NCBI GenBank assembly: GCA_023957475.1
Contig: JAMLHA010000008.1
Coordinates: 1 to 64,000, forward strand
Length of the DNA stretch: 64,000 nucleotides
Source of the DNA: Crocinitomicaceae bacterium
Lineage (GTDB): Bacteria; Bacteroidota; Bacteroidia; Flavobacteriales_D; Crocinitomicaceae
Reading direction: 5' to 3'
Shown here in pieces: positions 8,612-17,590 of the stretch (position 1 is its first letter; each line of letters starts with the position of its first letter). The position numbers were made by a program, and so were the translations under genes. The notes under the pieces were generated by a model, which did not search any database, was not told the DNA's origin, and was given only the letters and a program-made list of their open reading frames with translations.

Positions 8612-9838
8612 TTATTGATTTATTAAATTTTCAATCAACTTTTGAGTTTCCTCACGGTAATTGGTATAATATTTACCCGTTGATGGTCCAGAAAAACCAG
8701 TGTGAATTCGAGCCACATTTCCATGTCTATCAATAAATATTGACGTTGGATAAGATGAAAAACTGGATAAAAATGGAAAATCATCCAAAACGTTTGATTT
8801 TCGAACGCCGCCACCAACAACAATAGGGTTTGTTAAATTAAATCGTTGTTGAAAAGCTTTCAAGTGATCGGAATAATCCTTAAACGTTTCACCTGTTTCG
8901 TAGCCGACCGTTAATATTTCCAAGCCTTTATCATGGTATTTATCATATAGCTCTTTAAAATAAACTGTTTCATCCATGCAATTGGCACACCACGTTCCTA
9001 AAATCTGAATAATAACTACTTTGTTTTTAAACTGATCGTTGGGGTAGTTAAATTCGGTTTCATCAAGATTTTTAAATTTTAAAACGACATCTTCTTTCGT
9101 TTTACCTACAAATAACGTCAAAGAGTCAGGGTTGCTTAATTCAAAATGTTCGTTTCTTTCAGCAGTCCATTGACCGTAGTGATGGATTCCACTTAAAAAT
9201 TCGCCTTCTAGTTTATTTTCACTGTTTTGATGCGCTATAAAAAGATAAGCATGACTGCCATCAAAACCAGATAAATACATGGTATTCCCGTCAACATTTC
9301 CCGACAAAAAGCGGTAATCACCCGTTTCCGTTAAAAAAGTACCTGTTACAGCTTTATCTTTTTGTGTAAACACACCTATTGCATCCTCATCATGATCTCC
9401 TTTAAAAACAGTTTTCCATTTTCCATCAAATTGAGCTGGATTCGTTGCATTAGAGCAAGGAAATAATTCGTTGGATACACTCAAAGTAGCGTGAAACGGT
9501 ATAGAGTAATTTGCTTTCAAATGGTTTACCCATTCTCCAACAATCGTTGTTTTATTTACAACTTTAAAAACCAATTCGGTGTTAAAATTTGAAAATTTAA
9601 CATGAATTTCTTTATCTTTTATTGTAGGTTGGTTTAACGGAACAATTTCATTACCATTTTTAACCATGAATTTGCACCCCGATTTTTGAACATCAATAAA
9701 TAATTCAAAAAATAATTTTTTATTGTGAGTTAACTCAAGAGTTCCAACCCATCTACCGCTTTTTATAGCTATCGGATTTTTAGCATCACACACCATATAA
9801 GAGAAAATAAAGAAAAAGGAGAAGAGAATAAATTTCAT
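8612..9838 (-). CDS. TlpA-like thioredoxin-fold thiol-disulfide reductase with N-terminal beta domain
   Basis: 408 aa with a signal peptide (MKFILFSFFFIFSYMVCDA), so periplasmic. Residues ~20-240 are a beta-rich region without catalytic motifs (GRWVGTLEL..., GKWKTVFKGDHDEDAIGVF). The C-terminal ~170 residues are an AhpC/TSA/TlpA thioredoxin fold with GTWCANCMDE as the CxxC redox site and a cis-Pro region at SSYPTSIFIDRHG. Such proteins reduce disulfides or apocytochrome c in the periplasm; the substrate here is unknown. An alternative label is 'redoxin domain-containing protein'. Confidence 0.88.
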   Translation of the reverse strand: MKFILFSFFFIFSYMVCDAKNPIAIKSGRWVGTLELTHNKKLFFELFIDVQKSGCKFMVKNGNEIVPLNQPTIKDKEIHVKFSNFNTELVFKVVNKTTIVGEWVNHLKANYSIPFHATLSVSNELFPCSNATNPAQFDGKWKTVFKGDHDEDAIGVFTQKDKAVTGTFLTETGDYRFLSGNVDGNTMYLSGFDGSHAYLFIAHQNSENKLEGEFLSGIHHYGQWTAERNEHFELSNPDSLTLFVGKTKEDVVLKFKNLDETEFNYPNDQFKNKVVIIQILGTWCANCMDETVYFKELYDKYHDKGLEILTVGYETGETFKDYSDHLKAFQQRFNLTNPIVVGGGVRKSNVLDDFPFLSSFSSYPTSIFIDRHGNVARIHTGFSGPSTGKYYTNYREETQKLIENLINQ

Positions 9839-9947
9839 TTAAGTTACTTTTGTTGTATAAATTTAATTAATTTTCGGTTGCAATTTACAAAATTTACAGT
9901 TGCATGCAACTTTCTAAACAAAAAATGAGTCTATAAAATAGTTGGGA

Positions 9948-10490
9948 ATGGATGAGCAGACTTTAATACAAGATTGTTTAAATGGTAATTCCATTGCCCA
10001 ACGGAAGTTGTTTGAAAAATTTGCGCCTAAAATGATGAGTGTTTGTTTGCGCTACATGAAAGATTCTCAAGAAGCCGAAGACGTTTTACAAGATGGTTTT
10101 GTAAAGATTTTTCAGAGTTTGAGTGCTTACGAAAAGATTGGCTCATTGGAAGGTTGGATAAGAAGAATTATTGTTAACACTGCTTTGGATCAACTCCGAA
10201 AAAACAACAAGTTTGGTTACATGGACGATGTGGATGAAGTGGGATATAAAATTGAAAACAATAGTTACATCGTTGAAAATTTAGCGGCGCAAGATTTGAT
10301 GAATATGATAAGTCAAATGCCTGATGGATACAAAGTAGTGTTCAACATGTTTGCAATTGAAGGGTATTCACACAAAGAAATTGCCGAGCAATTGGGGATT
10401 TCTGAAAATACGTCCAAATCGCAATATTTAAGGGCAAGAGATTATTTGAAAAAACAATTAGAAAAAATTGAAATTGAACGAGAAAGATAA
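9948..10490 (+). CDS. ECF-type RNA polymerase sigma factor
   Basis: 180 aa from the ATG at 9948; an upstream TTG at 9942 is possible but weaker. Region 2 is RKLFEKFAPKMMSVCLRYMKDSQEAEDVLQDGFVKIFQ with the -10-binding helix LEGWIRRIIVNTALDQLRKN. Region 4 is MPDGYKVVFNMFAIEGYSHKEIAEQLGISENTSKSQYLRARDYLKKQL, a clear helix-turn-helix. It directs core polymerase to a specific regulon. The 3' end overlaps the next gene by 23 bp, the usual arrangement for a sigma factor with its membrane regulator. Confidence 0.95.
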   Translation: MDEQTLIQDCLNGNSIAQRKLFEKFAPKMMSVCLRYMKDSQEAEDVLQDGFVKIFQSLSAYEKIGSLEGWIRRIIVNTALDQLRKNNKFGYMDDVDEVGYKIENNSYIVENLAAQDLMNMISQMPDGYKVVFNMFAIEGYSHKEIAEQLGISENTSKSQYLRARDYLKKQLEKIEIERER

Positions 10491-11373
10491 CATAAAGGAT
10501 TTGTTTTCAGAGAAATTGGGGAACCTTGAAACTCCAGTTAATCCTGAATTATGGAGCTCTATCGCTTCTCAAGTAGGTATTTCCGCTACTACTACTTCTT
10601 CTATTGCTTCTGCTGGAATGTCACTTGCTACAAAAGCCATTATCGGAATAGCCGCTGCTTCGGTGATTGGTTTAGGCGCTTATTTTTTAACAACTGAAAA
10701 AGAGCAACCTATTGAACAAAAACAACCAGTTCAAGTAGCAAAACAATCGGTAGATACGTCAAATGAAGTTGCGGCTACTTCTTCCAATGAAGAGCAAAAA
10801 ACGGCAAAAAATACAGTAGAAAAACCGTCGCAACAGACAATAGAACAGAGTACAACTGTTTCTACAGCATCAATTGCTGAAAAACATTCAATAGATCCTA
10901 TTTTAACGGACAACACTACATTTGTTAGCAAGCCAAACATGTTGAATTCGGAGAAAAAATCAACTTCTTCAACCAATGTTACTGCAAAACAAGAAGCACC
11001 AGAAACAACACAAAAAACCGCACCTGTAGCGGATAAAAACAGTCAACCAACTACCGAAACGCCTACTCCAGTTGAAAAACCAAAAACGCAACCAACATTT
11101 GAATTAACGAATTTACCGAATATTTACGTGTTGAATGCCAGCGGTTATTTTTCAATTGGTTACACAGGTGAATACAAAGATTTTCAATTTACTCTGATGG
11201 ATGAAAATAGCAATGTCGTTTTCACAAGCAATCAACCTGATTTTATGTGGAAAGGTACCGACATGCACAACAACGTTATTCAACCTGGAAAGTACATTTA
11301 CATCGTTACCGTTAAGGATGCAAATGGCAAGTCAATCAATAAATACCAATCACTGACAATAATTAATCAGTAA
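10468..11373 (+). CDS. Membrane-anchored putative anti-sigma factor with CHU_C-like periplasmic domain
   Basis: 301 aa. No ATG is available; the frame opens with TTG at 10468 or TTG at 10474, inside the end of the sigma gene, so translational coupling is likely. Layout: ~45 cytoplasmic residues (NIKDLFSEKLGNLETPVNPELWSSIASQVG), one transmembrane helix (~residues 48-69, ATKAIIGIAAASVIGLGAYF), a long Ser/Thr/Gln/Pro/Lys-rich linker (~75-205), and a C-terminal domain (~210-300). That domain, with FSIGYTG...FQFTLMDENSNVVF...FMWKGTD...QPGKYIYIVTVKDANGKSINKYQSLTII, resembles the gliding-motility-associated C-terminal (CHU_C) domain. Position and topology suggest an anti-sigma role; no classical anti-sigma motif was recognised. 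Confidence 0.7.
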   Translation: MKLNEKDNIKDLFSEKLGNLETPVNPELWSSIASQVGISATTTSSIASAGMSLATKAIIGIAAASVIGLGAYFLTTEKEQPIEQKQPVQVAKQSVDTSNEVAATSSNEEQKTAKNTVEKPSQQTIEQSTTVSTASIAEKHSIDPILTDNTTFVSKPNMLNSEKKSTSSTNVTAKQEAPETTQKTAPVADKNSQPTTETPTPVEKPKTQPTFELTNLPNIYVLNASGYFSIGYTGEYKDFQFTLMDENSNVVFTSNQPDFMWKGTDMHNNVIQPGKYIYIVTVKDANGKSINKYQSLTIINQ

Positions 11374-11396
11374 TTTGTGAAACGCAATTTCTGTGC

Positions 11397-11840
11397 TTAA
11401 TTGGTAGCAAACTGCTCTTTTAATTGTTTTGCGACTATTTTATCTATCGGAAATGTAAATAATGCCTCGGTTAATTCTTGAAGAGGAACCCATCTAAACT
11501 GTTCTTTTTCTTCACTAAAAGGAATGGTGTAAACTGGAAATTCTAATACTGTTGGATAGTCAACCAAGTAATAAATGCTAATCAATTGATCTGTTTCACA
11601 AAAAGCAGATGCAATAAAAAAATCGGTACAATAAAATTGTTTTTTCACTTCAATTGCTATTCCAAGTTCTTCCATGAATTCACGTTTCACACAATCCTTG
11701 ATTCCCTCACCCCATTCCAATCCGCCACCAGGAAATTTTGTGAAAAATCGATTAAAACGGCATTCGTCACTTATCAAGATTTCGTTCTTGGAATTGATTA
11801 AAATTCCATAAACACGAATATTAAATTTTTGCTTCTTCAT
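11397..11840 (-). CDS. NUDIX hydrolase
   Basis: 147 aa. The Nudix box is complete: GGLEWGEGIKDCVKREFMEELGI fits G-x5-E-x7-R-E-U-x-E-E-x-G-U. The upstream YGILINSKNEILISDECRFNRFFTKFPGGG and downstream FRWVPLQEL strands fit the fold. It hydrolyses a nucleoside diphosphate linked to some group X; the substrate cannot be assigned. It converges with the anti-sigma-like gene (23 bp apart). Confidence 0.9.
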   Translation of the reverse strand: MKKQKFNIRVYGILINSKNEILISDECRFNRFFTKFPGGGLEWGEGIKDCVKREFMEELGIAIEVKKQFYCTDFFIASAFCETDQLISIYYLVDYPTVLEFPVYTIPFSEEKEQFRWVPLQELTEALFTFPIDKIVAKQLKEQFATN

Positions 11841-11850
11841 ATTGTTTACT

Positions 11851-11890
11851 TTTTCAAAATGAAAATAATTTTTTCAAAATGAAAATAATT
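11851..11890. repeat. Perfect 20-bp tandem duplication upstream of the NUDIX gene
   Basis: TTTTCAAAATGAAAATAATT occurs twice head to tail, starting 10 bp upstream of the NUDIX start codon. It therefore lies in the promoter/leader of that gene. Confidence 0.9.
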
Positions 11891-12072
11891 TCCGTATATT
11901 TTTATTTCTCAAAAAAACACAATTTGTTTTTAATCAATTGGTTATGAATTTATGTGCAGTTTGGCACGTTGATTGAAAGTAAAAAAGTAATCTAATCATA
12001 ACTGGTTCGAGTATATATAATAATAGTTGATAGATTTTATTTTAGGTAAGGTTAGGTAATTAGGTGAGTTTT

Positions 12073-12100
12073 AAAAAAGACCGATTTTTCGGTCTTTTTT
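12073..12100 (-). terminator. Rho-independent terminator (bidirectional in form)
   Basis: AAAAAAGACCGA / TTTT / TCGGTCTTTTTT is a 12-bp perfect stem with A and T tracts on both sides. It overlaps the last bases of the PaaK-like gene on the minus strand and follows no nearby plus-strand gene, so it chiefly serves the minus strand. Confidence 0.9.
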
Positions 12101-13337
12101 ATTTAAACACAATTTTTTCGGGTTTGCGGTTGTTCTTTTTAAACACCTGACTTCTCAGATAATCTTCTTCTAAAAAGACGAAGTGTGGAACAACTTTAAT
12201 TTTCGCTTGACAATCGGCAATAATTTGATTCATTTCGGGTGAATTTTCGATTTTCTTTTCCAACAACACTGTAATGGCATCATTTCCCAAATAATCTTTT
12301 GAAACTTCTACTTTGTAACATGTGATAGACGGTTGTTGGTCAAAAACTTCGTAGATTGAATTGGGAAAAATGGTAGTTCCCTTGTATTTGATCATTTGAT
12401 TTTTTCTGCCAATAATTGGTCCCAAACGGGGGGATTTATTACCGCAGCTACAAGTTTCTGAATAATATCTTGCTAAATCACCTGTTTTATACCGTACCAA
12501 AGGTGTGCCTTCAACCCCCAAAGTGGTTGCTACAACCTCTCCAATTTCTCCATTTACTGCATAGGTTCCATCTTCTTTTATGACTTCGAGAAAGAGTAAA
12601 TCGGGGTTTAAATGTCCACCTTGTTGCGCACTACATTCTGTAAAGGCAGCTCCCATCTCGGTAGATGCATAGGTGGAGTACAATTCAACATCCCAGTCTT
12701 CTTGAATACGTTTACCCAACACGTTTAAACTAAAATCGTCCTCTCTCAATGCCTCACCAATACAAACAATTTTCTTCACCGATGATTTTTTGTAATCAAT
12801 GTTGTTTTTTTTTGCGTAAGCCAACAACGTAATGATAAAACTGGGTACAGCAATTAAAACAGTCACATTGTTCTCAAAAATTGATTTCCATTGCAAAGCA
12901 GGAACTCCCGGACCAATTCTCACCATTCCAGCGCCAATTTCTTGAACACCCAAATAATAAGCCAAACCAGCCATAAATTGTCGATCAATCGTTGTTAGCA
13001 ATTGAAAAATATCATCTTCATTAGCTCCTGTACAACTAAGTGAAACCTTTTCGTTCAACGCTAAACGCTTTAAATCATTTTTTGTAAGGTAAACTGTTAC
13101 TGGCGATCCAGATGTTCCAGATGTGGTAACATATTCAGCAATGTTCTTAATTGATGTTGCTAAAAAATCTTTGTTACGTTGCGCCAAATCATCCTTCGTT
13201 GTAAAAGGCAATTGTGTTAATATCCCATTTTTTACAGCATCTTCGCTTAGGTCAAAACCGTTTAATTTTTCTGCATAAAAAGGAGAGTTTTCTTTTGCAT
13301 AAGACAACGCCTTATAAAGTGAATGTATTGGCACCAT
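12099..13337 (-). CDS. PaaK-like adenylate-forming enzyme (phenylacetate-CoA ligase family)
   Basis: 412 aa from the ATG at 13337. An in-frame TTG at 13358 overlaps a TAATTTTG promoter box, which argues for the downstream ATG. Adenylation motifs: TTSGTSGSPVTVYLT (P-loop-like), YASTEMGAAFTEC, LVRYKTGDLARYY and GPIIGRKNQMIKYKGTTIFP. ETCSCGNKSPRLG fits the PaaK-type insert. These enzymes activate an aryl or other carboxylic acid as acyl-AMP and transfer it to CoA or a carrier. The gene stands alone without phenylacetate genes, so the acid is unknown. It is slightly shorter than PaaK proper (~430). Confidence 0.85.
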   Translation of the reverse strand: MVPIHSLYKALSYAKENSPFYAEKLNGFDLSEDAVKNGILTQLPFTTKDDLAQRNKDFLATSIKNIAEYVTTSGTSGSPVTVYLTKNDLKRLALNEKVSLSCTGANEDDIFQLLTTIDRQFMAGLAYYLGVQEIGAGMVRIGPGVPALQWKSIFENNVTVLIAVPSFIITLLAYAKKNNIDYKKSSVKKIVCIGEALREDDFSLNVLGKRIQEDWDVELYSTYASTEMGAAFTECSAQQGGHLNPDLLFLEVIKEDGTYAVNGEIGEVVATTLGVEGTPLVRYKTGDLARYYSETCSCGNKSPRLGPIIGRKNQMIKYKGTTIFPNSIYEVFDQQPSITCYKVEVSKDYLGNDAITVLLEKKIENSPEMNQIIADCQAKIKVVPHFVFLEEDYLRSQVFKKNNRKPEKIVFK

Positions 13338-13355
13338 GTTTTTGTAAATAAACGT

Positions 13356-13363
13356 CAAAATTA
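13356..13363 (-). promoter_or_regulatory. -7 box (TAATTTTG) for the PaaK-like gene
   Basis: Minus-strand TAATTTTG fits TAnnTTTG and ends 18 bp before the ATG at 13337. It covers the alternative TTG start, which would then not be transcribed. Confidence 0.5.
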
Positions 13364-13463
13364 GTTGTTTTTAGCAAAAAGTAAATGAAATGATGTAGAA
13401 ATAGTAAAAAACTGCTGAAGAAAGAAGAAAAAATTCTATTTTTAGGGTACAAATAACTGAATT

Positions 13464-14030
13464 ATGAAAAATCAAACAAAATTCACACCACTTCATCGTT
13501 TGTTGCATTGGATCATGGCACTTGCAATGATTGTTTTATACATCACAGGATTTTTGCGTATGCATTGGATGAATAAAAACCACATTGTTGGAATCATTCA
13601 AGACACATCGGATTTGATTTCTAAGGAAGAAGCTACCGTTATTGCAAAAACCATTCGTGAACCGATGTGGCAGTGGCACGAACTCTTTGCTCATGTGATG
13701 ATTATTTCATTCTTGGTACGTATTTTGTACGTATTGATAAAAGGCATTCGGTTTCCAAATCCATTCAAGGCAGGCAATTCCGTCAAAGAACGGTTGCAAG
13801 GACTTGTTTATGTGTATTTTTACCTCTATTTATTTGTTGCTGCATTTACAGGTATTTGCATGGAAAAAGAATTGTTGATGGATTGGAAAAAAGACCTAGA
13901 AACAGTGCATAAATTGGGCTTGTACCTGTTTCCTATTTTTATTGTCCTCCATTTTACGGGAATCATCATGGGTGAATACGGAAATAAAAAAGGAATTGTT
14001 TCCAAAATGATTGGTGGTGAGAAAAATTAA
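13464..14030 (+). CDS. Cytochrome b561-like membrane protein
   Basis: 188 aa with four predicted membrane helices (~14-32, ~75-93, ~113-131, ~150-170). Paired His residues suit haem b ligation: FTPLHRLLHWIMA near helix 1, WQWHELFAHVMII in helix 2, and HKLGLYLFPIFIVLHFTG in helix 4. This is the cytochrome b561 / Ni-Fe hydrogenase b-subunit-like fold that passes electrons across the inner membrane. No partner redox gene is adjacent, so donor and acceptor are unknown. Confidence 0.82.
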   Translation: MKNQTKFTPLHRLLHWIMALAMIVLYITGFLRMHWMNKNHIVGIIQDTSDLISKEEATVIAKTIREPMWQWHELFAHVMIISFLVRILYVLIKGIRFPNPFKAGNSVKERLQGLVYVYFYLYLFVAAFTGICMEKELLMDWKKDLETVHKLGLYLFPIFIVLHFTGIIMGEYGNKKGIVSKMIGGEKN

Positions 14031-14159
14031 GCACTCAATTAGTGGTTTTAATGGGGTAAAATGTTAAATAAGACAAAATAATCCGAAATAGTTGGCTTTT
14101 TAGCAATCTGTGTTGGAAATACTCCATATATTTACCCAATTTTAAAACCATTATCTCCA

Positions 14160-15956
14160 ATGTTCGGTAAACAATTACACTCATTTCATATTCCAGTATT
14201 AGGAATTAGTTTTAGTATAGATACTCCAACAAAAGTTGCAAAATACGGCATTTCTTCTGTTGTTTCAATTGTCGATGACGAATTAATTGAAGATATGCGT
14301 GCTTATCATTGCGAACAAAACGAGTTGGAATTTCAGCCTATTGCAAAAAAAGAACACGATAGTCGTGCATTGAGAATTACCAGTTATCTCAACACGATTA
14401 AACAAGTTGTTGAAAGTCAAATAAATAAAGTAAAAGGCATGGATTTTTCAATTGGCAGCGATTTGCGAAAATATTTTGAAATGCTTCCGAAAAATTCGCC
14501 TATCAAGCAACTGTTTGAAAAAATGCTTGCCGAACCAAACAATTCCAAACAAATTCAGCTACAGGATGAATTAAAAGAACTGGTAGAAGCTGGTTCTATT
14601 GATGTAAACATCATGGCAAAAGTTGACAACCAACAATACACTAAAAGTGGCGAAAAAATGGCAGATGAATATTCTGATGCTCTTTCTGCATTGAGAGGTT
14701 ACGCCAATAGTGACTTATCATCATCTGTTATTGTTTCTGCCGGATACAATCCAAAATTGTTTAATTATTTTGAAGAATTTTCTGATTTTTATCCTACTTC
14801 ATTGAGCATCTTGCGCAAAAAAATAGTTTTAAAAGTAAGCGATTACCGTTCTGCGATGGTGCAAGGAAAAATTCTTGCTAAAAAAGGATTGTGGGTGTCA
14901 GAATTTAGAATAGAATCGGGTTTAAATTGCGGAGGACATGCTTTTGCAACAGAGGGAATGTTGATGGGACCAATTTTAGAAGAATTTAAGAACAACCGTC
15001 AATCGTTGCGTCAAGAATTGTTTGAATTGTGCAATGAAATGCTGAAACAAAAAGGCAAACCACATTTTTCTACCATGCCAGAGCAAAAAGTAACGGCACA
15101 AGGTGGAATTGGAACGGCAGAAGAACACGAAACATTGTTGTCCTACTACCAATTGGACGGTGCCGGTTGGGGAAGTCCGTTTTTATTGGTTCCAGAAGCA
15201 ACAAACATGGATGACAAGACCTTGTTTCAACTCTCCACAGCCAAAAAAGAAGAATTTTATTTGAGTGATGCCTCTCCATTGGGTGTACCGTTTCACAATT
15301 TTAAACGAACTACATCGGATGAGCAACGAAAAGAACGAATTGCAAAAGGTCGCCCAGGCAGTCCGTGTTATAAAAAATACCTGTCAAGCAATACCGAGTT
15401 TACAGATAAACCTATTTGTACAGCATCGCGACAATACCAAGATTTAAAAATAAAACAGTTGAAAGCTTCCAATATAGCAGCAAAGGAATTGGAAAAAGAA
15501 ATTTCAAAAGTGGAAGAAAAAGACTGTTTATGCGAAGGTTTGTCAAGTGGTGTGCGTATCAACAATAAAATGGCTATTCCACACAAATTATCGGCTGTTG
15601 CTGTTTGTCCCGGACCAAATTTAGCCTATTTTACGGGTGTTTTTTCACTCAAAAGTATGATCAATCACATTTATGGAAATGAAAATTTGAACAACAAATT
15701 AGAACGCCCTCACATGTTTATCAATGAATTAAAATTGTATGTGGATTATTTGCATAAAAAGATTGCAGAATGCAGAGATTCTATCAGCGAAAAACAATCC
15801 AAGTACTTTGATAAGTTCAAATCAAATTTACAAGCAGGTATTGAGTATTATAAAACAAATCATCGCCTTACGATGGAGTTGCCCATCAATATGAAGCACC
15901 TTATGTCCATTGATTTTCAACTTAAAAAAACAGAAATAACACCTGTTTTAGTGTAA
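14160..15956 (+). CDS. Conserved protein of unknown function with TIM-barrel oxidoreductase-like features
   Basis: 598 aa, no signal peptide, cytoplasmic by appearance. I do not recognise a named family. The N-terminus (PVLGISFSIDTPTKVAKYGISSVVSIVDD) and the middle AQGGIGTAEEHETLLSYYQLDGAGWGSPFLLVPEAT resemble the first strand and the phosphate-binding strands 7-8 of FMN TIM barrels such as FabK/nitronate monooxygenase or glutamate-synthase central domains. A Cys-rich C-terminal third (GSPCYKKY, KPICTASRQYQ, DCLCEGLSSG, AVCPGPNLAYF) could bind a metal or Fe-S cluster, and LNCGGHAFATEGM lies mid-protein. It is monocistronic, starting at the ATG at 14160. The function is inference only. Confidence 0.85.
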   Translation: MFGKQLHSFHIPVLGISFSIDTPTKVAKYGISSVVSIVDDELIEDMRAYHCEQNELEFQPIAKKEHDSRALRITSYLNTIKQVVESQINKVKGMDFSIGSDLRKYFEMLPKNSPIKQLFEKMLAEPNNSKQIQLQDELKELVEAGSIDVNIMAKVDNQQYTKSGEKMADEYSDALSALRGYANSDLSSSVIVSAGYNPKLFNYFEEFSDFYPTSLSILRKKIVLKVSDYRSAMVQGKILAKKGLWVSEFRIESGLNCGGHAFATEGMLMGPILEEFKNNRQSLRQELFELCNEMLKQKGKPHFSTMPEQKVTAQGGIGTAEEHETLLSYYQLDGAGWGSPFLLVPEATNMDDKTLFQLSTAKKEEFYLSDASPLGVPFHNFKRTTSDEQRKERIAKGRPGSPCYKKYLSSNTEFTDKPICTASRQYQDLKIKQLKASNIAAKELEKEISKVEEKDCLCEGLSSGVRINNKMAIPHKLSAVAVCPGPNLAYFTGVFSLKSMINHIYGNENLNNKLERPHMFINELKLYVDYLHKKIAECRDSISEKQSKYFDKFKSNLQAGIEYYKTNHRLTMELPINMKHLMSIDFQLKKTEITPVLV

Positions 15957-16030
15957 AGGAAGTTGGGATCGTATTCCTCAATCAAAACTTTTGTGTAACC
16001 AACATCACATTAAAAACTCATTCATTCTGT

Positions 16031-16038
16031 TATCTTTG
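16031..16038 (+). promoter_or_regulatory. -7 box (TATCTTTG) for the methyltransferase gene
   Basis: TATCTTTG fits TAnnTTTG and ends 24 bp before the ATG at 16063. Confidence 0.5.
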
Positions 16039-16062
16039 TAGTTTTAACAAAACAAGTGAACA

Positions 16063-16677
16063 ATGAAAGAATTTTGGGATGAGCGGTATTCGGCAGAGGA
16101 ATATGTGTATGGAGAGCTTCCAAACGATTATTTAAAAGAAAAATTAGCATTGTTAACACCTTCAACAATACTTTTTCCTGCCGAAGGAGAAGGAAGAAAT
16201 GCTGTTTATGCGGCAATGCACAATTGGACAGTTTCGGCGTTTGATTTGAGTTCGGTTGCTAAAATTAAAGCGGAGCAACTCGCAACGAAAAAAAAGGTCA
16301 ATATCGACTATTCCATTGCTTCTTTTGAAAATACCCACTATCCAAAAGCGTCATTTGATGCCATTGCGTTAATTTATGCTCATCTACCAAACGAAATAAG
16401 AAGAAAAAGTCATCAGCAACTTGTGGATTTATTAGCCGTAGGTGGCACGTTGATTATAGAGGGTTTTAGCAAAACCCACGCCGAAAATCAAAAAACAAAT
16501 CCACGTGCAGGCGGACCAAAAGAAGTTGATATGCTCTATGATTTAGACGAACTGAAAGCAGATTTTCCTAATTTTGAATTCATAGAGGCCGAAGAAAAAG
16601 CGGTAGAATTAAACGAAGGTGAATACCACAAAGGAAAAGCAAATGTTGTTAGACTATTCGCTAAAAAGAAATTGTAA
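16063..16677 (+). CDS. Class I SAM-dependent methyltransferase
   Basis: 204 aa. It begins FWDERYSAEEYVYGELPNDYL, as in TehB/thiopurine-methyltransferase-like proteins. Motif I is degenerate (ILFPAEGEGRNAVYAA, with GEGRN for the SAM loop), followed by the acidic AFDLSSVA and a post-motif FDAIALIYAHLP. The C-terminal sheet has GGTLIIEGFSKTHAENQ. It probably methylates a small molecule or metalloid in the cytoplasm; substrate unknown. The TauE/SafE permease 40 bp downstream may be co-transcribed. Confidence 0.85.
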   Translation: MKEFWDERYSAEEYVYGELPNDYLKEKLALLTPSTILFPAEGEGRNAVYAAMHNWTVSAFDLSSVAKIKAEQLATKKKVNIDYSIASFENTHYPKASFDAIALIYAHLPNEIRRKSHQQLVDLLAVGGTLIIEGFSKTHAENQKTNPRAGGPKEVDMLYDLDELKADFPNFEFIEAEEKAVELNEGEYHKGKANVVRLFAKKKL

Positions 16678-16717
16678 CCGTAAAATAGCTATTTTAACGA
16701 AGTAAATACAGAAATTT

Positions 16718-17506
16718 ATGGAAATCATTGGTTTAATTGCAGCAGTTTTAATTGGTTTATCGCTTGGGTTAATTGGCGGTGGAGGAAGCATACTAACGGT
16801 TCCTGTTTTGGTTTACTTATTTGGGTTTAACACATTGGCGGCAATCACCTATTCATTTTTTGTGGTGGGATCAACCAGTTTGGTAGGCTCTTTTTCTTAC
16901 TTTAAAAAAAATCAAATTGATTTTAAAATCGCCTTGATTTTTGGTATTCCTTCTATCATTGCCATTTTTGTAACACGAACATTTATTCTACCCTATATCC
17001 CCGCACAACTTTTAACTATTGGTACTTTTGAAATTACAAAAAACCTTGCATTATTGCTCTTATTTGCAGTCGTTATGATTTGGGCTGCTTGGAAAATGCT
17101 AAGTAAAAAGCAAGAAACAACCACCAATCTTCAAAATACACCACTTATTCAAATTTTTTCACAAGGCGTTTTTGTGGGTGTATTAACAGGGTTAACAGGT
17201 GCAGGAGGTGGTTTCTTAATCATCCCGGTATTGGTGAATTCATTGCAATTACCAATGAAAACAGCTGTAGGCACTTCGTTGCTCATTATCAGTTTAAACT
17301 CATTATTGGGCTTTATTACATCATTAAGTTTTGTGACAATTGATTGGGTATTGTTACTTTCTTTGACAGGAATTGCCATATTTGGCATACTTATTGGGAG
17401 TTATTTATCAACGAAAGTAAATGGCGAAAAACTCAAACCAGCTTTTGGTTGGTTCATTTTAACAATGGGAGTTTACATCCTGTTAAAAGAAACCGTATTT
17501 CATTAA
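16718..17506 (+). CDS. Sulfite exporter TauE/SafE family permease
   Basis: 262 aa, about eight hydrophobic helices in two pseudo-repeats. The diagnostic glycine-rich helices occur in each half: LIGLSLGLIGGGGSILTVPVLVYLFG at the start and GVFVGVLTGLTGAGGGFLIIPVLVNSL near residue 155. The family exports or imports small organosulfur or sulfite anions across the inner membrane. The next gene begins 85 bp downstream. Substrate is not determined by the sequence. Confidence 0.92.
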   Translation: MEIIGLIAAVLIGLSLGLIGGGGSILTVPVLVYLFGFNTLAAITYSFFVVGSTSLVGSFSYFKKNQIDFKIALIFGIPSIIAIFVTRTFILPYIPAQLLTIGTFEITKNLALLLLFAVVMIWAAWKMLSKKQETTTNLQNTPLIQIFSQGVFVGVLTGLTGAGGGFLIIPVLVNSLQLPMKTAVGTSLLIISLNSLLGFITSLSFVTIDWVLLLSLTGIAIFGILIGSYLSTKVNGEKLKPAFGWFILTMGVYILLKETVFH

Positions 17507-17590
17507 AATTCAATTTTTTACAATTACTAACAATATTATTCTTTTATTTGTCGTTTAATAAGAAGATTAACTTTTTAAAACCTATCAGCT

